Below, one piece after another: positions 32,401-43,400 of a stretch of 64,000 nt of DNA (position 1 is its first letter; each line of letters begins with the position of its first letter). The notes beneath the pieces are model-generated. The model saw only the letters and a program-made list of their open reading frames with translations. It was not told the DNA's origin and searched no databases. The stretch comes from Siphonodentalium dalli (taxonomy: Eukaryota > Mollusca > Scaphopoda > Gadilida > Siphonodentaliidae), in assembly GCA_032622095.1 (NCBI GenBank), contig CP136061.1, forward strand, positions 20,522,991 to 20,586,990, in the 5' to 3' direction. The position numbers were made by a program, and so were the translations under genes.

Positions 32401-32554
32401 TCTGGGGTTGGCTACGGAAAATTTAGAACCCCCCCCCCCAATTTGCCTGTGTTTTAGTGTCTATTTTCGTTAGTGCAACAAAGTTGGACAAGACTTTAAC
32501 TTTAATTTTATTGGCGCGATGCCAACTGAAAAAGAAATATGTCCCAGGTGAAAA

Positions 32555-32800
32555 ACACCATGGTAGTACCATGGTGAAGTGATGGCTTCTAGACGTTTCT
32601 TATACCATGGTCGTTTCGTACCTGGACGTTTCGTACCATCTGGTAGTTTCGTACCATATTTTTTGGTCGTTTCGTACCGCATTGTTTGGTCGTTTCGTAC
32701 CATGTAGAAAATCAATTGGTCGTTTCGTACCATGTAGAAAATCAATTGGTCGTTTCGTACCGTGTGTTGTTCCATGTTGGGAATGGGGGAAAACAGTATT
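32555..32800 (+). repeat. Inverted duplication, left arm (GGTCGTTTCGTACC repeats)
   Basis: Seven degenerate copies of 'ggtcgtttcgtacc' with variable spacers, two with 'atgtagaaaatcaatt'. Reversed, it matches 33040-33215, including spacers and about 40 bp of outer flank ('ccgtgtgttg'). Spacer between arms about 240 bp. Opposed open frames on both strands come from this symmetry. Confidence 0.85.
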
Positions 32801-33039
32801 AATTTCATACCTTATTCTTTATTTTAAAATAACAATAACATATTAACATTAACAACATTACTTTACACAATAATATGGGACATGATATTTGTTATTTGAT
32901 TAACAATCAGCAGGCTCGACAGCAAGGACAGCAACTGTTGGCGCAAACAGTTTTGAACATGCCTTCAAAAGACCACTTTATTTTATCTACTATTTTATTT
33001 TATGAGAACAAATATTTACCTGTATTCGTCTCCTTTTTT

Positions 33040-33215
33040 GTTGTACAGTTCGAAATACCGTGTTTTCCACATTTCCAACACACGGTACGAAACGACCAAT
33101 TGATTTTCTACATGGTACGAAACGACCAAAGAATGCGGTACGAAACGACCAAACAATATGGTACGAAACGACCAGATGGTACGAAACGACCAAGTACGAA
33201 ACGTCCTGTACAGTT
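33040..33215 (-). repeat. Inverted duplication, right arm (GGTACGAAACGACC repeats)
   Basis: Reverse complement of the left arm, with one fewer 'atgtagaaaatcaatt' unit. Confidence 0.85.
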
Positions 33216-33480
33216 GAGGCCGAAACCCAACCCCCCCCCCCCGCACCCCCCCCCCCTGGAATACGGAATACCACTTAACACAGAGGGTGGAATACGGAAT
33301 ACCAGTTAACAGCCACATGGAATACATAAAAATATATGAAAACTTCATTTTTTGGAAGGTCGGCGTACGAATACCGGTATTTTTGGAATACCGGTACCTC
33401 CTAACAGAGGGGCCAGAATACGGCGTACCTCATAACAGGGCATGGAATACGGCGTACGAAAATGGGGGGTGGGGGCCTCA
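33216..33480 (+). repeat. C-run and GGAATACGG/GTACC degenerate repeat
   Basis: Two C-runs (33231-33256), then four to five spaced copies of 'ggaatacgg' with 'taccag/tacctc' and 'taacag' motifs. Confidence 0.6.
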
Positions 33481-34255
33481 CAGTTGGTACTACCATGGTA
33501 CTACCAGGGTAAAGTAATATTTACCATGGTACTACCATGATACTACCATGGTAGTGGAGCTGTACTAGGGTACTCTACCATGTTACAGTTGGTACTACCA
33601 TGGTACTACCACGGTAAAGTGATGTATAAAACCATGGTACTACCATGACAGTGGAACTGTACTAGGGTATTCTACCATGTCACAGTTGGTACTACCATGG
33701 TACAACCATGGTAAAGTGATGTATAAAACCATGGTACTACCATGACAGTGGAACTGTACTAGGGTACTCTACCATGTTACAGTTGGTACTACCATGGTAC
33801 TACCACAGTAAAGTGATGTATCCCATTGTAAAAACCAAGGTACTACCATGACAGAGGGTGCTCTACCATGTTATAGTTGGTACTACCATGGTACTACCAT
33901 GGTAAAGTGATGTATAAAACCATGGTACTACCAATACTACCATGACAGTGGAACTGTACTAGGGTAGTCTACCATGTTACAGTTGGTACTACCATGGTAC
34001 TACCATGGTAAAGTGATGTATAAAACCATGGTACTACCATGATAGTGGAACTGTACTAGGGTAGTCTACCATGTTACAGTTGGTACTACCATGGTAAAGT
34101 GAAGTATTCCATGGTAAAACCATAGTACTACCATGACAGTGGAACTACCATGGTAGTACCACGGTAAAGTGATGTAATCCATGGTAAAACCAATACTACC
34201 ATGACAGTGGAACTGCACTAGGGTACTCTACCATGTTACAGTTGATGTAAAGTGT
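33481..34255 (+). repeat. ~97-bp minisatellite rich in CCATGGTA
   Basis: 'gttggtactaccatgg' recurs at about 33483, 33588, 33685, 33782, 33876, 33982 and 34079. Each unit has several 'accatggtac' palindromes and 'gtggaactgtactagggta'. Related traces at 32560-32580 and 35588-35680. Confidence 0.88.
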
Positions 34256-35587
34256 CTTTTGTCATATTAGACTAGATTATTCTTATATATGCAGACCAAG
34301 TCTTCTCGGTTCACAACAGCTTGAGATATCGGTTGGTTGGTGCTGGTTTTGGACCGAGTCCCCTACCGTCACTCTTTTAGCTATAACAGACTTTCATCCA
34401 AAATAAGTACCACATTTACCTGTGGAGTCCAGGTATTCATGTGAACTCCTGAATCATCTGACATGGCCATGATTATTCTGTCTTCAAAATGATATTTCAT
34501 TTACAATGATAGAGAAGGGATAATTTAATATATTGTTTACATACATTTTCTGATAGGGTGACAAATCAAAATTCCATGGAAAACAACGTTTTGTTTAATT
34601 ATAAACCTAATTGCTTTTGACATTCTACGGACCTCTGATATATATGCATGTTTGATATATCAACATGTTTGGGAAAGGCTGCCCTCTAGGTTTATATATG
34701 CAAGCATCCATTTGACCTAATCCGAAGACATACAAGCAAGATAACTCCCACCCACAATTATGGGCAGAAAGTCTGCAATTGAGGAGTACTTAACGGGATG
34801 GGACTCAGTCCAAAACAGCATCACTCCAACCAATATATCCCAAACTGCTCTGGACCGAGGTCTACTATATATGAAGCAGTTGATACTAGCGTTATAATTC
34901 CAATTGTGTGATGTCTTTTGTCGTAGTAGCACCATGCATATTTGCATTGTATATTGTACAATGTTATTCTGCCATTCTGCAGTTATCAAATAACATGGTA
35001 TAGTGTGCTTACTGTGCTAACACTATCGTGATATTGTGCTACCTTCTCTATGTTATTATATTACTATAGTATAACATAGCTATACCATAACAACATGCTA
35101 ATAAAATTAGATCACTTGTGTCAGGAAATTTAAAAACATCCCTTATAAAAAACTACCGTAGTATTACCATATGGTACAGCATGGTATTACCTCACCTCAT
35201 GAAAAATACTGGACGTGTTATTAGCTGGCATAGCTGCCACATAACATTAAAAGTATGGAATGTTGAACTCAGTTATTCACAAAATTCATCTCCGACTGTA
35301 CTCTGTACTTTACCATGGTACTAACATGAGCGATAACTCTATTTGACAATACATGTAGCACATTATGCAGATCAGGTGTTTTCTGTCTCTTTTGTGAGAA
35401 GAAAATCATATTTTGTTAGTTAATCAGTACAAAACAATTGTACACGGTGTCTTACTCAAATGGGACTAGAATTGTGTTATAATTAAGTAGGCTAAGTCAA
35501 GAACAGTCTAACACCATAGGTAATCACAGGTCTCAGTATTGACCTCCAATCTTTTGTCTCAAATTTTAAGCTTCTAATCTAAAAGCG
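34256..35587. other. Unannotated intergenic sequence
   Basis: AT-rich. Open frames at 34717-34989 (minus) and 35118-35324 (plus) show no family resemblance or splice context. Confidence 0.4.
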
Positions 35588-35685
35588 TACCATGGTAAAG
35601 TACCAAGGTAAAGTTCCATGGTAAAGTTCCATGGTAAAGTTCCATGGTAAAGTACCATGGTACTACCATGGTTAAAGTACCACAT
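35588..35685 (+). repeat. Short CCATGGTAAAGT tandem repeat
   Basis: Six to seven units of 'ccatggtaaagtt' (12-13 bp), related to the minisatellite at 33.5 kb. Confidence 0.8.
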
Positions 35686-35709
35686 GATAAAATGGCTGTT
35701 ATATATATT

Positions 35710-35963
35710 CAAGCCTTGAAATAGTGAGCCTGTCATTTGCAGAATGAGGTTCCCAGAGGGTGAATTTAGTGATGCTATCCCACACAGTTGGCTAGCATCA
35801 CCAAATTCACTCTCTGGGAACCTCATTCTGCTAAGGCCTAAGCAGAATGAGGTCCCCAGAGGGTGAAAATGGCGATGCTAGCCCGCTGTGCGGGATAGCA
35901 TCACTAAATTCACCCTCTGGGGAACTCATTCTGCAAATGACAGGCTCACTATTTCAAGGCTTG
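35710..35963 (+). mobile_element. CAAGCC foldback, full length with perfect 8-bp TSD
   Basis: CAAGCCTTGAAATAGTGAGCC ... GGCTTG, 254 bp, flanked on both sides by TATATATT (35702-35709, 35964-35971). Double-palindrome structure as at 4976-5229. Confidence 0.93.
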
Positions 35964-35971
35964 TATATATT

Positions 35972-36358
35972 ACTAGCAGGGTGACCCGACTTCGTCCGGG
36001 CTGTTTCCCCTCTACTTTCATTCGTCGAAAGGCGCGATTTGACCTTGAATTGACCATTTTGAAGGTCGGGGTCGGGGTCACGATTTGACCCGTCCAAAAC
36101 ACTCCCCAGACAAAAGTATCCTAGGTATCAAATTTCGTCGAAATCCGTCCGAAAGGCGCGATTTGACCTTGAATTGACCATTTTGGAGGCCAAGGTCAGG
36201 TCGGGGTCACGATTTGACCCGTCCAAAACACTCCCTAGACAAAAGTACCCCTAGGTATCAAATTTCGTCGAAATCCATTTTGGCAGTTTTACCGGCCATT
36301 GCTAACAAACATACAAACAGACAGACAGACAGAAGTCCCAAAATATATAGTAGACTAG
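35972..36358 (+). repeat. ACTAGC...GTCCGGGCT repeat, unit 1
   Basis: Begins 'actagcagggtgacccgac', contains repeated 'gcgatttgaccttgaattg' and 'ggggtcacgatttgacccg', and ends with ACAGACAGACAG and 'cccaaaatatatagtag'. First of four head-to-tail units with the same 5' and 3' signatures. Confidence 0.75.
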
Positions 36359-36996
36359 CAGGTGGACCCGACTTCGTCCGGGCTGTTTCCCCTCTGCTTT
36401 TCGGCGAATTGCGCGATTTGACCTTGAATTGTCCATTTTGTAGGTCAAGGTGAGGTGGGGTGGGGTCACGATTTGACCCGTCCAAAACACTGTCCGGACA
36501 AAAGTACCCGACAAAAGTGCCCGTCAGAATCCATCTGGTTTTACCCGATTTGACCTCGAATTGATCATTTTGAAGGTCAAGGTCAGGTCGGGGTCACGAT
36601 TTGACCCATCCAAAACACTCAGTGGACAAAAGTAACCCTATGTAAAAAAAAATCGCCGAAATCCCATAAAAAATCCCGATTTGACTTTGAATTGACCCGA
36701 TTTCAAGGTCAAGGTCACGTCGCACAGGCAAACGAATAGGCTTACGACACTCCCCATACAAAAGTATCCCTAGACACTAATTTTCATCGAAATCCCGTGA
36801 TACTAGGGCGTTTGACCTTGAAATGACCCGATTTCAAGGTCAAGGTCACGTCGCACAGGCAAATTAATAGGTCCATGCCACTGCCCGGCCGAAATTACCC
36901 CCACATACCAAGTTTCATCGAAATCGGCTTGGCCGTTTTCGAGTCCATCGCGAACACACACACACACACAGATTTCCCAAAATATATAATAGACTA
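36359..36996 (+). repeat. ACTAGC...GTCCGGGCT repeat, unit 2
   Basis: Same start, ending in a (CA)n tract and 'cccaaaatatataatag'. Internal 'accttgaa.tgacccgattt' blocks of about 120 bp in tandem. Short frames on both strands are repeat artefacts. Confidence 0.72.
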
Positions 36997-37809
36997 GCCG
37001 ATGAGCCTGACGTTGTCCGGGCTATTCAAAAACCAAATTTCAAGTCGATAGCTCTACCCGTTTCCGAGATCTGGTCTGCGCATGCGCGAAGCTGGCGTCG
37101 CACGGGCTCGGCGACCCGATAAAATTCGTATCTGGGGCAAGATACATTCACATACCAAATTTCAAGTCGATAGCTCCATCCGTTTCCGAGATCTGGTCTG
37201 CGCATGCTTTTCGGCGATTTGACCTTGAATTGTCCATTTTGAAGGTCAAGGTCAGGTGGGGTCACGATTTGACCCGTCCAAAACACTGCCCGGACAAAAG
37301 TAGCCGAAATCCATCCGGTTTTACCCGATTTGACCTTGAATTGATCATTTTGAAGGTCAAGGTCAGGTCGGGGTCACGATTTGACCCATCCAAAACACCC
37401 AGTCGACAAAAGTACCTGTCGAAATCCATCCGGTTTTACCTGATTTGACCTCGAATTGATAATTTTGAAGGTCAAGGTAAGCTTCGTCCGGGCTGTTTCC
37501 CCTCTGCTTTTCGGCAAATTGTGCGATTTGACCTTGAATTGTCCATTTTGAAGGTCAGGTGGTCCAAAACACTGGCCGGACAAAATTACCCGACAAAAGT
37601 ACCCGTCAAAATCCATCCGGTTTTACCCGATTTGACCTCGAATTGATCATTTTGAAGGTCAAGGTTATGTCGGGGTCACGACTCGACCCGTCCAAAACAC
37701 CCAGTGGACAAAAGTAACCCTACGTATCGTACGGCTCGGCCGTTTTCGAGTCCATCGCGAACAGACAGACAGACAGACAGACACAGATTTCCCAAAATAT
37801 ATAATAGAC
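36997..37809 (+). repeat. ACTAGC...GTCCGGGCT repeat, unit 3
   Basis: Start variant 'cgatgagcctgacgttgtcc'. Contains 'aagtcgatagctc' and 'ttccgagatctggtctgcgc' blocks of about 120 bp, then reverts to the 'accttgaattg' blocks of units 1-2. Ends (GACA)n and 'cccaaaatatataatag'. A mosaic of two subtypes. Confidence 0.7.
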
Positions 37810-38316
37810 TAGCCGATGAGCCCGACGTTGTCCGGGCTATTCAAAAACCAAATTTCAAGTTGATAGCTCTACCCGTTTCCGAGATCTGGTCTGCGCATGC
37901 GCGAAGCTGGCGTCGCACGGGCTCGGCGACCCGATAAAATTCGTATCCGGGGCAAGATACATTCACATAGCAAATTTCAAGTCGATAGCTCCACCCGTTT
38001 CCGAGATCTCGTCTGCGCATGCGCGAAGCTGGCGTCGCACGGGCTTGGCGACCCGATAAAATTCGTATCCGGGGCAAGATACATTCACATAGCAAATTTC
38101 AAATCGATAGCTCCACCCGTTTTCCGAGATCTCGTCTGCGCATTGGGCGAAGCGGGCGCCGCATGGGCTCGCCAATATGACAACGTCCACCGCCTGGTCA
38201 AACTACACACACGTACAAAGTTTCATCCCGATCGGTCGAGAATCGTAGATTTGTATAAATGACAGACAAACAAACATACAGACAGACAGACAGACAGAGG
38301 TCGTCAAAATATATAT
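37810..38316 (+). repeat. ACTAGC...GTCCGGGCT repeat, unit 4
   Basis: Start as unit 3, with three tandem ~120-bp blocks ('gagatc..gtctgcgcat', 'cgaccc gataaaattcgta'-type sequence), ending in 'cagacagacagacagacag' and 'gtcaaaatatatatgaga'. Confidence 0.72.
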
Positions 38317-38470
38317 GAGATAAAGTACCATGGAAATTTAGCCACTTGTATGGATAATTAATCTACATTACCTGAAATATGGAGAAATTTGTATGGGAAA
38401 TGTTCAACTTAATGAGGGTAAAAATTTTGAGAAATGGTTGAATTTCTCTCCTCATGGGCAATTGAAAATA

Positions 38471-38558
38471 CCGACATACGGGATAGCATCACTAAATTCT
38501 CCCTCTGGAGACCTTATTCTGCAAATGTCAGACACTATTTCCAGGCTTGATGCTCATA
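38471..38558 (+). mobile_element. CAAGCC foldback, right-end fragment
   Basis: 'gcatcactaaattctccctc' through 'gacactatttccaggcttg'. Terminal half only. Confidence 0.75.
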
Positions 38559-38559
38559 C

Positions 38560-38593
38560 TTACACAAATTCTGAGAAATACTAGACACTCAAG
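38560..38593 (-). repeat. Fragment resembling the end and donor of the exon at 49002
   Basis: 'catacttacacaaattctga' and 'gaaatact.gacactc' match 48992-49027 with about one substitution and one indel over 35 bases, including the splice donor. It lies exactly between the inward ends of two CAAGCC elements. Confidence 0.55.
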
Positions 38594-38850
38594 CCTGGGG
38601 ACGATAACACATGCAATTCTGGATATAGTGTGTCTGTCATTTGCAGAATGAGGTCTCCAGAGGGTGAATTTAGTGATGCAATTCCATACAGCGGGATAGT
38701 ATCACCAAATTCACCATCTGGGGATCTCATTCTGCTTAGGCCTCATCTTCTGGGAAGTATCTATAGTCTCAAATTAACATTGTTATCAGTTACTTTTTCC
38801 CCTTCTGGGAAGTTTCTATATCCCCTAATTTGCAGAATATTAAATGCATA
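38594..38850 (+). mobile_element. CAAGCC foldback, left-end copy with long unique interior
   Basis: CAAGCC at 38594, 'atagtgtgtctgtcatttgc', one module pair, then 'tctgggaagt.tctata' sequence also found inverted at 2325-2390, showing that the interior belongs to the family. Confidence 0.78.
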
Positions 38851-38874
38851 ATCGAGGTGACTAATGGGTGAACA

Positions 38875-39059
38875 TCACCAGCTTCAACTGGGAAACTTCA
38901 ATCTGATCATAGGTCTCCCACAGCAGTTGAGGCCTAAGCAGAACGAGGTTACCAGAGGGTGAATTTGGTGATGCTAGCCTGCTGTGCGAGATAGTATCAC
39001 TAGATTCACCCTCTGGGGACCTCATTCTGAAAATGACAGACACACTATTTGAAGGCTTG
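38875..39059 (-). mobile_element. CAAGCC foldback, partial copy in opposite orientation
   Basis: 'cagcttcaactggga', 'ggtctcccacagcagttgag', one module pair, then GACACACTATTTGAAGGCTTG at the right end. Confidence 0.78.
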
Positions 39060-40398
39060 AACACATGGGTTATGTTATGGATAATATTCGAAGCAGAGGG
39101 TATTCGGTAAAAGTATTCTTTAATTGATTCTTGACCTAATACCTGTTGCTGAGAATATTATCTAACTTAAAACCCACCCATCGAACTGTCATTGGAGCCA
39201 ACTATCCAATTGGTCTGGCCTACAGCTCTGTCTTGATTACCTGAGTATATGCCCACAGTTCAGCACGGACAGTTATTGTTGTCCGCGGCGAAAGGTAACA
39301 TGTTTCAATTTTATTATTTAATTCGAATCTGGACTCGCCAGTTGAGGAACGTTTCCTCCGAAGTTTGCCGCTGAGCTGTGGATTCATCTAGCGTGAGTCA
39401 TATATTTGTATCCAATTTTATTTGTTTATTTTTTCTCTCTTGATTTAAAGATACCCCATCCAATTTAACATCAAATAAGTAACATTCCATAAGACATTTA
39501 TCAGGCAATAAAACATGAAAAATAAAATGGCAATCGACAATGGTCGTTATACAAATGCATCACCAATACAGCACCACATGAAACATACGGTACAAAATAA
39601 TGTGATCAGAATAAGCATAAATAGCTTATTTTCGAACATGCTCTTCAATTTCCATCGTTGGTTGGTAATGAAGTAAAAACGCTCTTTATAAAATGTGTTT
39701 TTTCAAATATTCTGGCATCGAACAAAACGAAACCTGGTAAAACTGCCTCATTATTCAGAAGTCGAAAGGCGGAAAGCACACAAGAAGCTTGCATAAATGA
39801 GTTTACTGATTCTTTCTCATTGTTGTCTGGTGTAGAATATATAAGAATAGAAGTGTTATAGTGTCTATCGTATGGGGTTTCTTGAATTTCCAATTATCAT
39901 CTAAAAGACACTTACTAGCTTGAATTCCAAGTATCATCCTATGACAAAGTTTATACACATGGATGTGGCTAGACGTGGCTCAGAGCAGTATGACAATTTA
40001 GTTTCGCACACCCATCCCCTTCAGGTAAGATGTTTGAAACTGAATGGTATCCTAACATTTCCAGTTATTGGAAAATTCTAACATGACATGTGCCATCCCC
40101 CGTGGTTGGCAAATGCTCATCACTCCCATTGTGTATGCATGATTCTCAACTTTTCCCCCACCACAATGACCGTACATATACCTTTAAGTATCACCCCCAA
40201 AAGTTAACAAATGGTCAGTGCACAAATGTATAACCTGTGCTATTTTTCTTTGAAACAGCATAATCGGGTAAATAGAGCCTATATATCATTTAATATATAG
40301 TTGATTAGTCATCAGTGATGTGGCTAGAGCGCTCCGCGGATTTTCCAACTGCATCCCGCCCCTTTTAACCAGGCCAAACTTGCAATGTTGCGTAATTT
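39060..40398. other. Unannotated intergenic sequence
   Basis: Overlapping opposite-strand frames at 39645-39893 and 39658-39861 (67-82 codons) are not recognisable. No splice-flanked exon is convincing. Confidence 0.4.
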
Positions 40399-40430
40399 AA
40401 TTTGCTTCCCACCCCGTGGCTTGGAATTTC

Positions 40431-43400
40431 CTAACTCTACCCATTGTGGGGAGGAATCATGAACCTAACTCTACCTATTGTGGGGAGGAATCATGAACCT
40501 AACTCTACCCATTGTGGGGAGGAATCATGAACCTAACTCTACCTATTGTGGGGAGGAATCATGAACCTAACTCTACCTATCGTGGGGAGGAATCATGAAC
40601 CTAACTCTACCTATCGTGGGGAGGAATCATGAACCTAACTCTACCTATTGTGGGGAGGAATCATGAACCTAACTCTACCTATTGTGGGGAGGAATCATGA
40701 ACCTAACTCTACCTATTGTGGGGAGGAATCATGAACCTAACTCTACCTATTGTGGGGAGGAATCATGAACCTAACTCTACCTATTGTGGGGAGGAATCAT
40801 GAACCTAACTCTACCTATTGTGGGGAGGAATCATGAACCTAACTCTACCTATTGTGGGGAGGAATCATGAACCTAACTCTACCTATTGTGGGGAGGAATC
40901 ATGAACCTAACTCTACCTATTGGGGAATCATGAACCTAACTCTACCTATTGGGGAATCATGAACCTAACTCTACCTATCGTGGGGAGGAATCATGAACCT
41001 AACTCTACCCATTGTGGGGAGGAATCATGAACCTAACTCTACCTATTGTGGGGAGGAATCATGAACCTAACTCTACCTATTGTGGGGAGGAATCATGAAC
41101 CTAACTCTACCTATTGTGGGGAGGAATCATGAACCTAACTCTACCTATTGTGGGGAGGAATCATGAACCTAACTCTACCTATCGTGGGGAGGAATCATGA
41201 ACCTAACTCTACCCATTGTGGGGAGGAATCATGAACCTAACTCTACCTATCGTGGGGAGGAATCATGAACCTAACTCTACCCATTGTGGGGAGGAATCAT
41301 GAACCTAACTCTACCTATCGTGGGGAGGAATCATGAACCTAACTCTACCCATTGTGGGGAGGAATCATGAACCTAACTCTACCTATCGTGGGGAGGAATC
41401 ATGAACCTAACTCTACCTAGTGTGGGGAGGAATCATGAACCTAACTCTACCTATTGTGGGGAGGAATCATGAACCTAACTCTACCTATCGTGGGGAGGAA
41501 TCATGAACCTAACTCTACCTATCGTGGGGAGGAATCATGAACCTAACTCTACCTATTGTGGGGAGGAATCATGAACCTAACTCTACCTATTGTGGGGAGG
41601 AATCATGAACCTAACTCTACCTATTGTGGGGAGGAATCATGAACCTAACTCTACCTATCGTGGGGAGGAATCATGAACCTAACTCTACCTATCGTGGGGA
41701 GGAATCATGAACCTAACTCTACCTATTGTGGGGAGGAATCATGAACCTAACTCTACCTATTGTGGGGAGGAATCATGAACCTAACTCTACCTATTGTGGG
41801 GAGGAATCATGAACCTAACTCTACCTATCGTGGGGAGGAATCATGAACCTAACTCTACCTATCGTGGGGAGGAATCATGAACCTAACTCTACCTATTGTG
41901 GGGAGGAATCATGAACCTAACTCTACCTATTGTGGGGAGGAATCATGAACCTAACTCTACCTATCGTGGGGAGGAATCATGAACCTAACTCTACCTATCG
42001 TGGGGAGGAATCATGAACCTAACTCTACCTATTGTGGGGAGGAATCATGAACCTAACTCTACCTATTGTGGGGAGGAATCATGAACCTAACTCTACCTAT
42101 TGTGGGGAGGAATCATGAACCTAACTCTACCTATTGTGGGGAGGAATCATGAACCTAACTCTACCTATCGTGGGGAGGAATCATGAACCTAACTCTACCT
42201 ATCGTGGGGAGGAATCATGAACCTAACTCTACCTATTGTGGGGAGGAATCATGAACCTAACTCTACCTATTGTGGGGAGGAATCATGAAACAATTTGCTT
42301 CCCACCCGTGGCTTGGTATTTCCTAACTCTACCTATTGTGGGGAGGAATCATGAACCTAACTCTACCCATTGTGGGGAGGAATCATGAACCTAACTCTAC
42401 CTATTGTGGGGAGGAATCATGAACCTAACTCTACCTATCGTGGGGAGGAATCATGAACCTAACTCTACCTATCGTGGGGAGGAATCATGAACCTAACTCT
42501 ACCTATTGTGGGGAGGAATCATGAACCTAACTCTACCTATCGTGGGGAGGAATCATGAACCTAACTCTACCTATTGTGGGGAGGAATCATGAACCTAACT
42601 CTACCTATTGTGGGGAGGAATCATGAACCTAACTCTACCTATTGTGGGGAGGAATCATGAACCTAACTCTACCTATCGTGGGGAGGAATCATGAACCTAA
42701 CTCTACCTATCGTGGGGAGGAATCATGAACCTAACTCTACCTATTGTGGGGAGGAATCATGAACCTAACTCTACCTATTGTGGGGAGGAATCATGAACCT
42801 AACTCTACCTATTGTGGGGAGGAATCATGAACCTAACTCTACCTATTGTGGGGAGGAATCATGAACCTAACTCTACCTATTGTGGGGAGGAATCATGAAC
42901 CTAACTCTACCTATCGTGGGGAGGAATCATGAACCTAACTCTACCTATTGTGGGGAGGAATCATGAACCTAACTCTACCTATTGTGGGGAGGAATCATGA
43001 AACAATTTGCTTCCCACCCCGTGGCTTGGTATTTCCTAACTCTACCTATTGTGGGGAGGAATCATGAACCTAACTCTACCCATTGTGGGGAGGAATCATG
43101 AACCTAACTCTACCTATTGTGGGGAGGAATCATGAACCTAACTCTACCTATCGTGGGGAGGAATCATGAACCTAACTCTACCTATCGTGGGGAGGAATCA
43201 TGAACCTAACTCTACCTATTGTGGGGAGGAATCATGAACCTAACTCTACCTATCGTGGGGAGGAATCATGAACCTAACTCTACCTATTGTGGGGAGGAAT
43301 CATGAACCTAACTCTACCTATTGTGGGGAGGAATCATGAACCTAACTCTACCTATTGTGGGGAGGAATCATGAACCTAACTCTACCTATCGTGGGGAGGA

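Noticed and set aside
39645-39893. 82-codon frame and its opposite 67-codon frame
   Set aside because: Neither resembles a family and both strands are open by chance; no exon boundary evidence.
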